From NCBI GenBank assembly GCA_947259395.1, contig CAMYMN010000001.1:85554-149553 (forward strand): DNA of 64,000 nucleotides, in the 5' to 3' direction. The notes beneath the pieces were generated by a model that was not told the DNA's origin, did not search any database, and saw nothing but the letters and a program-made list of their open reading frames with translations. The position numbers and the translations under genes are program-made. Shown here piece by piece: positions 18,948 to 26,845 of the stretch (within the stretch, counting starts at the first letter, position 1; every line of letters begins with the position of its first letter). Origin of the DNA: an uncultured Gammaproteobacteria bacterium. Its GTDB lineage: Bacteria; Pseudomonadota; Gammaproteobacteria; Arenicellales; JAANXG01.

Positions 18948-20031
18948 GAGTCGCGCGAAGCGCCGCTGTGGTCACCACGGGTTTCACCTTTTGTCCCTCG
19001 CGCAAACCGAGAAAACCGGACGTCACCACCCGCTCTCCGGCGTTCACGCCGGAAACGACTTCCACTGAATCCGACAATCGCAGTCCGGTGCGAATGCCAC
19101 GGCGATGGATTTGAAATTCCGAATCAACGATGAACACATATTCACCCTGTTCGTCGCGCCTGAGCGCGGCTAGGGGAATAGTTATGGCATCCGTGCGCCG
19201 GCTGGTGATGACCACCCGGCAGAATTGGCCGGCCCGTGCCGATGCTGGAACCTGCTCCAACACCACTTCGAGCTTTCCTCTGCGGGTCTTCGGATCGATG
19301 GTGGGGTAGATGCGACTGATTACACCCGGTAATCCACGCTTGCCCAGGGCGTCGATACTAACCACTACTTCGTCACCCACTTGCAATCCCGGTAACAGCA
19401 ACTCCGATACGCTGACATCTGTGACCAGCGATGAAGAATCGACCAGCGTCATCAAATGTTGATGTTTTGCCGCCACATCCCCGGCGTTCACGAGGCGTTC
19501 CGCAATAGTGCCGGCGAACGGCGCCTTGATGGTCATATAATCGTGACGTGTTTCCAACAGTCGTTCGTCGGCAGCCGCTATCTGCAGATCGGTCTTCGCT
19601 TTCGTCAACGCTTCCTCGCTGGACAAGTCTTTCTTGCGCAGACGTTGCAATCGCTTGACATCGCTTTCGAATTGCTTGCGCTGTGCGACCGCCTTGTCCA
19701 ACTCTGCGGCTAGTACACGGTCATCCAAACGCACTAACACATCACTGATCGCAACGTCATCGCCCTCGCGGGCCAAGACCCGTAAAATGGCTCCTTCCTC
19801 TTGACTGATAATGCGGGCTTCACGCAATGCGCGTAATGTACCGGAACGTTCAAAGGCATAGCTGAGCGTTTGTTGCTTGACATCGCTAACTTCAACCAAA
19901 TGAGCTGCATCGCGACGCTGGGGTTTGGGCGATTTAGCCGGGCTGTTGCTGTCCGCCGAACACCCGGCCAACGTCAGTAATAACGGTGCCCATAACCACC
20001 GGATACAACGGTGTGCGATTACGAAAGTCAC
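18937..20031 (-). CDS. RND efflux periplasmic adaptor subunit (lipoprotein)
   Basis: Membrane fusion protein that links the RND pump to an outer-membrane channel. Starts at GTG; the N-terminus RWLWAPLLLTLAGCSAD has a lipobox, so it is probably lipid-anchored in the inner membrane. Biotinyl-lipoyl-like halves (RTGTLRALREARIISQEEG and TIKAPFAGTIAERLVNAGDVA) flank a short coiled coil (about residues 120-160), followed by beta-barrel and membrane-proximal domains. 364 residues. It is the first gene of the two-gene pump operon. Confidence 0.92.
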   Translation of the reverse strand: MTFVIAHRCIRWLWAPLLLTLAGCSADSNSPAKSPKPQRRDAAHLVEVSDVKQQTLSYAFERSGTLRALREARIISQEEGAILRVLAREGDDVAISDVLVRLDDRVLAAELDKAVAQRKQFESDVKRLQRLRKKDLSSEEALTKAKTDLQIAAADERLLETRHDYMTIKAPFAGTIAERLVNAGDVAAKHQHLMTLVDSSSLVTDVSVSELLLPGLQVGDEVVVSIDALGKRGLPGVISRIYPTIDPKTRRGKLEVVLEQVPASARAGQFCRVVITSRRTDAITIPLAALRRDEQGEYVFIVDSEFQIHRRGIRTGLRLSDSVEVVSGVNAGERVVTSGFLGLREGQKVKPVVTTAALRATHGG

Positions 20032-20053
20032 GGCGTTGTTCCTAATACTAGCG

Positions 20054-20584
20054 TCAGCGACGGGAATTGATCGACAGGGTAGGCAGAAAACGTTCGAGCT
20101 CTGTCAGCGCTATCTCGTATACCTGACGTTTGAATTCCACGATCTGATCCACTGCGCGCCAATAATCGATCCACTGCCATTCATCAAATTCCGGTTTGGA
20201 CGATGTATTGAGACAGACCTTGGAATCTTCACACAGCAGACGCAACAAAAACCAAATTTGCTTCTGACCCATGAAGGTTTCGTTCTTCGACCGCTGTCCG
20301 CGACGCAAGTTGTGCGGTAAATCATATTTCAGCCAGTCCTGGGTTCTGGCAATCACGCGAACATGGTCCCGGGTCAGGCCAATCTCCTCGTACAACTCCC
20401 GAAACAGGGCCTCTTCGGGCGTCTCATTAGAACGCACCCCCCCTTGTGGAAACTGCCAACCGTCATGGGCGCGCCGCCGTGCCCACAGTACCTGGTTATA
20501 ACGGTTAAAGAGGATGATCCCGACGTTGGGTCGGTAGCCATCGTCCTTAGAAATGCTATCGTAATCCCGGCCGGTCATTGGCAT
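20054..20584 (-). CDS. rppH: RppH, RNA pyrophosphohydrolase
   Basis: Nudix hydrolase that removes pyrophosphate from 5'-triphosphorylated mRNA and triggers decay. The Nudix box GGVRSNETPEEALFRELYEEIG is intact, preceded by DGYRPNVGIILFNRYNQVLWARR and WQFPQ, both specific for RppH. I place the start at 20584 (MPMTGRDYDS); the next ATG at 20578 is equally possible, and a more upstream start at 20629 would add about 15 residues not usual in the family. No good ribosome binding site decides between them. Confidence 0.92.
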   Translation of the reverse strand: MPMTGRDYDSISKDDGYRPNVGIILFNRYNQVLWARRRAHDGWQFPQGGVRSNETPEEALFRELYEEIGLTRDHVRVIARTQDWLKYDLPHNLRRGQRSKNETFMGQKQIWFLLRLLCEDSKVCLNTSSKPEFDEWQWIDYWRAVDQIVEFKRQVYEIALTELERFLPTLSINSRR

Positions 20585-20723
20585 TTTAAAGTCATTGATA
20601 CTATGGGTGCATTGTTTCATGAAGGTCATCTTGCCGCAATCGCTGATCGTGTCACTTTGATTTACAATTCCGCACGGGTCGCTATGCTAGGCAACCCTTC
20701 GGATTGCAAAAGCTCCATAAACC

Positions 20724-21395
20724 ATGACATTGGCGATATTCGACCTCGACAACACCCTATTGAGCGGTGACAGTGATCACGCTTGGGGGCTGTTTCTTGC
20801 CGAGCTCAACGTCGTTGACGCAAATCACCATCGGCGTGAGCAACAACGTTACTATGCGGATTACGTTGCCGGCAAACTGGATATTCATGAGTTCTTGCGT
20901 TTTCAGTTACAAGCGCTCAAAGACAACGACCCGGCAGATCTAAGACAGTGGCGGGAACGCTTTGTCTCGGAGAAGATTGTGCCAATGATCAGTCAGCATG
21001 CTTACGATCTTGTACGGCGGCATCGTGCCCAAGGCCATACGCTGATGATAATCACCGCGACGAACCGCTTTATTACGCAACCGATCGCCCACAAGTTCGA
21101 TGTCGACGTATTGATCGCGACTGAACCGGAGATGGTCAACGGCCGTTTTACCGGCGAGGTGCAGGGCGTACCTTGCTTCCAGGATGGGAAGGTCACATTA
21201 CTCCACACATGGCTGACGGAACACGGTGGAGACCTCAACGGGAGCTGGTGTTACACCGATTCACACAATGATCTGTCGCTGATGCAGGTGGTGGATCATC
21301 CGGTAGCGGTAAACCCAGATCACGTTCTCACCGCGGAAGCGAAATATCGCGGCTGGCCAATTCTGGAGTTTCAACATCCCAATACTCACGCCTAA
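20724..21395 (+). CDS. HAD-superfamily subfamily IB phosphatase
   Basis: Cytoplasmic phosphatase of the HAD IB group, related to SerB. Motif I is FDLDNTLLSGDS at residue 5, motif II IITATN near 109, and motif III/IV GSWCYTDSHNDLSLMQVVDHPVAVNPD near 174-200. The 223-residue length and the C-terminal WPILEF fit the TIGR01490 type. Substrate is not evident; a phosphoserine- or histidinol-phosphate-like monoester is plausible. It is divergent from rppH, a pairing seen in other gammaproteobacteria. Confidence 0.88.
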   Translation: MTLAIFDLDNTLLSGDSDHAWGLFLAELNVVDANHHRREQQRYYADYVAGKLDIHEFLRFQLQALKDNDPADLRQWRERFVSEKIVPMISQHAYDLVRRHRAQGHTLMIITATNRFITQPIAHKFDVDVLIATEPEMVNGRFTGEVQGVPCFQDGKVTLLHTWLTEHGGDLNGSWCYTDSHNDLSLMQVVDHPVAVNPDHVLTAEAKYRGWPILEFQHPNTHA

Positions 21396-21751
21396 TTAGC
21401 GTTGTCGCTACGTATTTTTTCATACTGCTCGCGAAACAGCTGCTCCAGTTCATCAATAACTTCTATCGCCTCCCTGCCGCGCATGATGTGCTGTGTCATA
21501 AGACTTGATGCTTGAGTGAACAAATCCTTGGTCTCCAACATCGGATAGGTATTGGTCAATCTTTTCATGGCGCTGACCACACTTTCGTTATCGGGCCGGG
21601 GTATATTTAGTGGTTCCGTCACCGAAGGCGTATGGTCAACGCATCGCGCGCTCAAGAATTCAGCAAAGTCCAGAAGGCTGTCCTGCTCACCTCTGCCAAG
21701 GCGGCGAAACAGTTCCAACAGTTTATTTTCCCGCAAGTTCAACCGTGACAA
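21392..21751 (-). CDS. Conserved hypothetical protein, helical
   Basis: A 119-residue, mostly alpha-helical protein with no signal peptide or membrane segment. The N-terminal half (LLELFRRLGRGEQDSLLDFAEFL) resembles the start of small gammaproteobacterial proteins with no assigned function, and the C-terminal half is amphipathic (GREAIEVIDELEQLFREQYEKI). It ends 4 bases inside the convergent HAD gene and begins 16 bases after the LysR gene, so it may be co-transcribed with that regulator. Confidence 0.7.
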   Translation of the reverse strand: MSRLNLRENKLLELFRRLGRGEQDSLLDFAEFLSARCVDHTPSVTEPLNIPRPDNESVVSAMKRLTNTYPMLETKDLFTQASSLMTQHIMRGREAIEVIDELEQLFREQYEKIRSDNAN

Positions 21752-21767
21752 CCGGCGTCCAAGTGGG

Positions 21768-22673
21768 TCATTGCTTGTCGCAGTGCTGTTCGGCGAAGTT
21801 TAGAAACTCTTCCATCGCCCGCAGCCGAAACTTTTGTCGCTGATAAACGATGGAGAAAGGACGCGTCATCGGCGGATCCAGCGGTACCGCAGCCAGCGTT
21901 CCCAGTTTGAGCTCTTTGTTGAGCGTGGATTCCGAAATGAGGGTGATACCGAGCCCAGCCTCCACGGCGCTCTTTATCGATTCCGGGCTGCCGAATTCCA
22001 TGATCAGGTTCAAGTCGTTGAGTGTAAGGCTGTTTTTCTTTAAATAACTGACGATGACATCCAACGTGCCCGAACCTTCTTCGCGGCATATAAACGGAAA
22101 CGAAAGGATTTCCCTGATATTGATAGAATCTTTGTTGGCCAGAGGGTGATCCGGCGGACATACCGCCATCAGTTGATCATGCCAACACACCTTGACCACG
22201 AGGTTTTTGTTGGTCACCGGCGCTTCGACTATTCCCACATCGATCTCGTTGTCTTCCACCATGTGCACGATACCAACGGTGTTGGAGACCTTGAGACGAA
22301 CCTTGACGTCAGAATATTGCGCCTGAAACCGCCCCAACAAACTGGGAATTCGATATTCGGCAATCGTCGTGCTGGCGCCAATCACCAACACCCCAATGAC
22401 GTCACCTGTCAAGGTGCGGACTTGATTGTCCATCTCGTTGTACAGGCCGATGATGCGTTCGGCGTAGGTAAACACATGCGCGCCGGCCTCAGTGAGGCTG
22501 ATCTTATTATGGGTGCGGTCGAACAACCGGGTGTTGAAGTACTCTTCGAGTTGGCGGATCTGGAAGGTCACCGCAGGCTGGGTCATATGCAGCGACTCCG
22601 CGGCCTTGGTAAAGCTCAGTAATCGCGCGACCGTATAGAACACCTGGAGACGACGATCAGCCATACGCGCCAT
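21768..22673 (-). CDS. LysR-family transcriptional regulator
   Basis: 301-residue LTTR. The winged HTH (RRLQVFYTVARLLSFTKAAESLHMTQPAVTFQIRQLEEYFNTRLFDR) is at the N-terminus, and the two-lobed effector-binding domain covers about residues 92-295, with GVLVIGASTTIAEY at its start. It resembles the CysB/CbbR-like and selenium-metabolism-associated groups. It is not divergent from an obvious target: PilT lies upstream on the same strand, and the 119-residue protein downstream. Effector unknown. Confidence 0.92.
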   Translation of the reverse strand: MARMADRRLQVFYTVARLLSFTKAAESLHMTQPAVTFQIRQLEEYFNTRLFDRTHNKISLTEAGAHVFTYAERIIGLYNEMDNQVRTLTGDVIGVLVIGASTTIAEYRIPSLLGRFQAQYSDVKVRLKVSNTVGIVHMVEDNEIDVGIVEAPVTNKNLVVKVCWHDQLMAVCPPDHPLANKDSINIREILSFPFICREEGSGTLDVIVSYLKKNSLTLNDLNLIMEFGSPESIKSAVEAGLGITLISESTLNKELKLGTLAAVPLDPPMTRPFSIVYQRQKFRLRAMEEFLNFAEQHCDKQ

Positions 22674-22786
22674 AAACTCAGTCTGTGGAGACAGCCCTAC
22701 ATTATAAAGAATTTTTATAAAAGGTGCGAACGTGCGGCGGCCGGCGCCAGCCGCTCAATATGCCCGTTTGCAGGGTCGACGCGGAC

Positions 22787-23956
22787 TTAAAAGCCGTCCA
22801 ACTTCAGTCTCAAGTCGGTGGCGCTGCTCGCGTGCTGCAGTGCCGTCTCTTCGGTGATATCGCCGCCGCGGCACAGCTCAAACAAATGCTGATCAAACGA
22901 CAGCATACCTTCTACTGTCGATTCCTTGCGCACCAGGTCGGAAATTTCTTTTACTCGCAACGGATCGAGTATGAGTTCACGCACCCGACTACTCACCGTC
23001 ATCACCTCACAAGCCACGACTCTCCCCTCCCCGTCGGCCTTGGGCAACAGGCGTTGGGCCACAACAGCGCACAGGTTTTGCGCCAGCTTAGAGCGAATTG
23101 TGGGCTGAGCATCGGGCGAGAACGCGGAGATCATGCGCGTCACGGTTTCGGCGGTGGCCGGCGCATGTAAGGTGGAAAACACCAGATGGCCGGTCTCAGC
23201 AGCGGTGAGCGCCGTCTCTATGGTCTCGGGATCGCGCATTTCACCGAGCAGGATGACGTCGGGATCTTCACGAAGGGCCGCTTTCATGGACATCGCGAAC
23301 GTGGTCGCATCCACTCCTAACTCGCGTTGTGAGATGATGCATCTGTTCTCGCTAAAAATGAATTCCACCGGATCCTCGATGGTGATCACATGCTTGGCGT
23401 AATTGAAGTTGATCTCGTTAATTAGTGTGGCAATGGTGGTCGATTTTCCGGACCCGGTGGCGCCGGTCAGAATCACCAGTCCCCTCTCGAAGCGGGTAAA
23501 GTCGGTGATCATTGGCGGTAGCTTTAGTTCCTCCGGCGTCGGAATCTGCGTTTGAATAACACGCAATGCCATCGCCACGGTGCCCCGCTGAAAATACGCG
23601 TTGACACGTACCCGGCCAATGCCTTTCAAACCAAACGATAAGTCGACTTGATAATCGCGCTCGAACTGCTCCCAGTGTCTTGGGCTCATGATCTTTTGCG
23701 CCAGCACCTCCATATCGGTCACCGATAGAACCGGGAACTGACGCAACGGCCGCAGGACACTGTCGATCCTCACGATGGGATGGTTCTTGGCCCGAAAATG
23801 GATGTCGGACGCACGATGCCGAACGGCCGTCGCCAACACGAGACCCAAATATTTCAGAGGTTCACCGGACTCACTCGAGGGTTGAGGCACTTCGGGCGGA
23901 GGGACTTCCGTCACCACGGACACATCGGAGTTTTTCGGCTTTTGGGTGTTTTCCAT
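22787..23956 (-). CDS. PilT/PilU-type twitching motility ATPase
   Basis: Hexameric ATPase that drives type IV pilus retraction. 389 residues: a Pro-rich N-terminus (about 1-35), an N-terminal domain (KYLGLVLATAVRHRASDIHFRA), Walker A GATGSGKST near 170, the Asp box ITIEDPVEF, Walker B VILLGEMRDPET near 235, and the His box FSTLHAPATAETVTRM. The closest match by eye is PilU/PilT rather than PilB, since no N-terminal T2SSE domain and no tetracysteine zinc site are present. No other pilus gene is in the window, so it is a satellite retraction ATPase. Confidence 0.88.
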   Translation of the reverse strand: MENTQKPKNSDVSVVTEVPPPEVPQPSSESGEPLKYLGLVLATAVRHRASDIHFRAKNHPIVRIDSVLRPLRQFPVLSVTDMEVLAQKIMSPRHWEQFERDYQVDLSFGLKGIGRVRVNAYFQRGTVAMALRVIQTQIPTPEELKLPPMITDFTRFERGLVILTGATGSGKSTTIATLINEINFNYAKHVITIEDPVEFIFSENRCIISQRELGVDATTFAMSMKAALREDPDVILLGEMRDPETIETALTAAETGHLVFSTLHAPATAETVTRMISAFSPDAQPTIRSKLAQNLCAVVAQRLLPKADGEGRVVACEVMTVSSRVRELILDPLRVKEISDLVRKESTVEGMLSFDQHLFELCRGGDITEETALQHASSATDLRLKLDGF

Positions 23957-24107
23957 GGGTCAATGCCACCTGATCTATGCGAAGTGCGTTTATCTTACGT
24001 ATAACGCAGACGATTACCAACCTGGGCTACACGCTACTAACTTACAGAATAGCAACTGCTAACGATTATGGAAGGAATACACCGCGGGCAAAAGCGGGAA
24101 CGGAGCC

Positions 24108-24138
24108 GTTGGGCCGGCGCCACAGGCTCCGGCCCAAC
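24108..24138 (-). terminator. Strong hairpin after the SCP2-like gene
   Basis: A 10-bp perfect stem (GTTGGGCCGG / CCGGCCCAAC) with an 11-base loop, 10 bases beyond the stop of the 24148-24663 gene. It lacks a U-tract on either strand, so it may protect the 3' end of the mRNA or act with Rho rather than terminate on its own. Confidence 0.45.
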
Positions 24139-24147
24139 GCGGTTATT

Positions 24148-24663
24148 TCAGGGACAACTTTCGGCCGAGGACGGTACTTGACCCACCAATAACAGAAACT
24201 TTTTGAACGGACCCATATTATTCATGGCCTCCATTTTGGGTCCCGAAAACTTGAGGCGAAAGCTCATCATCGCCCACATCGGACCGTAATCACCGTTGCC
24301 CATCTGTACCCAGCGCTTGGTCTTCGCGTGCATGATGTAATCGACATCCGTGTCGGGTTCGTTTTCCACCTTACCGCCGTAGACACACTTGGCCTTGCCA
24401 TCCTGTTCGGCGATGCGCAGCTCCACCCGCGGGCTGTCGGCACAATCGGTGCGATACACGTGCATGATCTTGTGGCCACGATCCTTGTTATTGGCCACCC
24501 AACCCGACTGGATCAGCTCACCCGTCAACACCGGTTCCGCGTTCCACGCCTCGCAGGCCTTAACGCCCCAATCGGTCGACATCAATACCGTCTCGGCATG
24601 CACCACCGGGATCAGTGCTAGGATCGTTGCCGCAACACAGCCTTGAATGACCCTTGTTTTCAT
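24148..24663 (-). CDS. Secreted SCP2-like lipid-binding protein
   Basis: 171 residues with a signal peptide (TRVIQGCVAATILALIPVVHA). The C-terminal part (TDVDYIMHAKTKRWVQMG ... FRLKFSGPKMEAMNNMGPFKKFLLLVGQV) looks like the SCP2 sterol-transfer fold, in which a loading module is followed by a G-x-LKF-x-G-x-K-x-A helix and a hydrophobic C-terminal helix. Three Cys in the mature protein (about residues 37, 73 and 93) and one at the C-terminus could form disulfides. It follows the FadL-type porin by 78 bases on the same strand, which suggests it picks up a hydrophobic ligand in the periplasm. The SCP2 assignment is by pattern, not by alignment. Confidence 0.7.
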   Translation of the reverse strand: MKTRVIQGCVAATILALIPVVHAETVLMSTDWGVKACEAWNAEPVLTGELIQSGWVANNKDRGHKIMHVYRTDCADSPRVELRIAEQDGKAKCVYGGKVENEPDTDVDYIMHAKTKRWVQMGNGDYGPMWAMMSFRLKFSGPKMEAMNNMGPFKKFLLLVGQVPSSAESCP

Positions 24664-24741
24664 ATGCGTTCTCTCTTGCTCTGTAGACGATGACAGACAG
24701 AGCCACGGCGCTCTTACCGTGGCTCATCCGTCTTTGTATGA

Positions 24742-26070
24742 CTAGAAGTCCTTGGTGTACTGAACCGCAACCTCGTATTGCTTCATCTCCAGTTCGATGG
24801 TCTGCGCGCCGGGCGCCTCCAGCGGATTGGGTCCCGACACCGAGTTCGACGGGGCGTACATGAACGACACATCGATTCCGGACTTGTCGTTCAGCGCCTT
24901 GGTGAATCCGAACGTCAGATGTTCCTTGATCACGCCCGGCGCGAGAATGTTGAACTGCACCTCGGACGACGGGATCGGCTGCCGGTTCGCGACACTCCCG
25001 CCGACCCGCCAGGTCCATCCGCCGCTCGTTTCCCACTGCACGCCGAGCTTGTAGATGGTCATGTCGCGCCAGCCGAAGCCGATACCATTGCTGCCGCCCA
25101 GGCAGTTCGGGTCGGTCGGCGTCGCCCGCATGGAACAGGTGGCAAACTGCGGGAACTGTGGATTGGCAATGGCCTTGACATCGCTATAGTCGATCCATTG
25201 CACATCGGCCATGATCGTCGTACCTTCGTTGATATCATAAGCCAGGCCCGCGGTTACCGTCTGCGGGATATCGAAGTCGCCCTGCTCGGCAAACAGACCG
25301 GAGTAATCGATCTCGTCCATGTAGATCTTGCTCTGGTACGAGGCGCCGAGCCGGAAGCCGGCGCCCACCTCACCCATCACGCCCAACTTGCCGCCGAAAC
25401 CAAATGAATCTTTGTGTCCCAAGTTCGTCAGCCGGCTCGGATCGTTGGAAACCCCTGCGAAAGTCATAACACCATTGGCTTTGAACCGATGGTAGGCGAC
25501 GATGGCGCTGGCGCCCCAGGACGCCTTGCCGCCGGCGAACTTTCGCGCATAGGTACCGTTGATGAACAGCTGTGAATAATCGACGCCTGCATCGCCGGCA
25601 CCGTACACACCGGTACCGCCACCGATCCCGGACGCCTTCCAGTCGGTGTTCATACCGCCGTTGCCATAAATCGATAGACCGAGTGAGGCATCCTCGCTCA
25701 GCATCCAGTTGGCGCCCAAGTTAGGGATGAAAAAATGGTCGCTGTCGCTTTCAAAGTTTCCTGGCACTTGGCCGAAAGTACCAGGAAAGCCTGACGGCGC
25801 ACCGGTGACGGTGTATTCGCGCCGCGGGCTGAACCACGTCAGGCCGATGTCCCATTCCTGGCCGACCATCACCATATTGGCGGGATTGACCGCCGCATCC
25901 ATGGCATCCATGGGCATCGCCACCCCGGCACCACCGAGGGCCTTGGCCTTGACGCCATATCCATGAGCGAAATACCCGTTGGTGGCGCTCGCGGCCATGG
26001 GCATCAACAACCCGGCCAATAATACGCCGGCCCCGCCAATTAATTGAAAATGCTTGGTTTTCTTAGTCAT
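24742..26070 (-). CDS. FadL/OmpP1/TodX-family outer-membrane transporter
   Basis: Beta-barrel importer of long-chain fatty acids or other hydrophobic compounds. 442 residues: signal peptide (LIGGAGVLLAGLLMPMAASA), the FadL N-terminal plug signature TNGYFAHGYGVKAKALGGAGVAMPMDAMDAAVNPANM, alternating beta-strands, and a C-terminal strand ending in Phe (YEVAVQYTKDF) for BAM recognition. The SCP2-like protein follows it in the same direction. No fatty-acid activation or beta-oxidation gene is close. Confidence 0.93.
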   Translation of the reverse strand: MTKKTKHFQLIGGAGVLLAGLLMPMAASATNGYFAHGYGVKAKALGGAGVAMPMDAMDAAVNPANMVMVGQEWDIGLTWFSPRREYTVTGAPSGFPGTFGQVPGNFESDSDHFFIPNLGANWMLSEDASLGLSIYGNGGMNTDWKASGIGGGTGVYGAGDAGVDYSQLFINGTYARKFAGGKASWGASAIVAYHRFKANGVMTFAGVSNDPSRLTNLGHKDSFGFGGKLGVMGEVGAGFRLGASYQSKIYMDEIDYSGLFAEQGDFDIPQTVTAGLAYDINEGTTIMADVQWIDYSDVKAIANPQFPQFATCSMRATPTDPNCLGGSNGIGFGWRDMTIYKLGVQWETSGGWTWRVGGSVANRQPIPSSEVQFNILAPGVIKEHLTFGFTKALNDKSGIDVSFMYAPSNSVSGPNPLEAPGAQTIELEMKQYEVAVQYTKDF

Positions 26071-26377
26071 TATTCCCCTCGCTTGTGTAGAGTATTCGGA
26101 CTCGGCTGTGAGTCGTTGCTAGTCTAAACCTTGATAAACCGTGGAAGATTACTGCATTCTTCACCAAAGAATAACCAAGGTTTTTAGTTGCAAGCTATAA
26201 CCTGAGTTTATTACCTACGTAACACGTGGTATTGATCTCCATCGATCCAAATGCAAACCGCCCGACCACGGCCGAAAGGACACCAACTCATGAGCTGAGG
26301 GGCTGATTATGCCCGACGCCGGGCGGTTTACGCACCGGTTGGCGGCCCGCTATGATCCACCCACAGGAGCGCGACCG
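26071..26377. other. Divergent intergenic region between fadL-type gene and Sel1 gene
   Basis: 307 bases. The half next to the porin gene is AT-rich (26110-26225), as expected for its promoter, but I could not settle on one -35/-10 pair. The right half is GC-rich. No coding frame with family character; an in-frame extension of the Sel1 gene to 26309 is possible but lacks a ribosome binding site. Confidence 0.4.
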
Positions 26378-26818
26378 ATGCCCGAGATCGATGACGACAT
26401 GAATCTAGCGAGCGGAATTTCCGCATTCGAGGCCAAGCACTTCGCGCGCGCCATGCAACTGCTCACACCGATTGCCGACCAAGGTCACCCCGACGCGCAA
26501 TACCGGTTGGCGATCATGTATCAAAACGGCCTGGGGACCGTGCGCAATAAACTGATGGCCCGCAAATGGATGCAGGCCGCCGCCGATCAAGATCTGGGAC
26601 TCGCCCAGCATGGGTTGGGATTCATGTTCATGGAGGGGGACTGTGTGGAGCAAAACGGCGATGAGGCGGTCAAGTGGTTCACCAAGGCCGCCAATCAAGG
26701 CCTCGTAGGATCACAGACCACGCTGGCAATGATGTACGAAGAAGGCCGCGTGGTGCCCAAAGACCTTGAAAAAGCCAAACAGTGGTACAAAAGGGCCGGC
26801 TTCGACGACCAGGTGTAA
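26378..26818 (+). CDS. Sel1-repeat protein
   Basis: Helical TPR-like scaffold of 146 residues. I start at the ATG of 26378 because an AGGAG ribosome binding site lies 8 bases upstream; an earlier ATG at 26309 has none. At least three SLR units are visible: HPDAQYRLAIMYQNGLGTVRNK, LGLAQHGLGFMFMEGDCVEQ and VGSQTTLAMMYEEGRVVPKD, each followed by A-x-K/W-x-x-x-A. There is no signal peptide, so it is cytoplasmic. It likely mediates protein contacts; partner unknown. It converges on the hybrid kinase gene. Confidence 0.85.
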   Translation: MPEIDDDMNLASGISAFEAKHFARAMQLLTPIADQGHPDAQYRLAIMYQNGLGTVRNKLMARKWMQAAADQDLGLAQHGLGFMFMEGDCVEQNGDEAVKWFTKAANQGLVGSQTTLAMMYEEGRVVPKDLEKAKQWYKRAGFDDQV

Positions 26819-26845
26819 AGACGAGGTAAACCCCGCCTAGGATTT

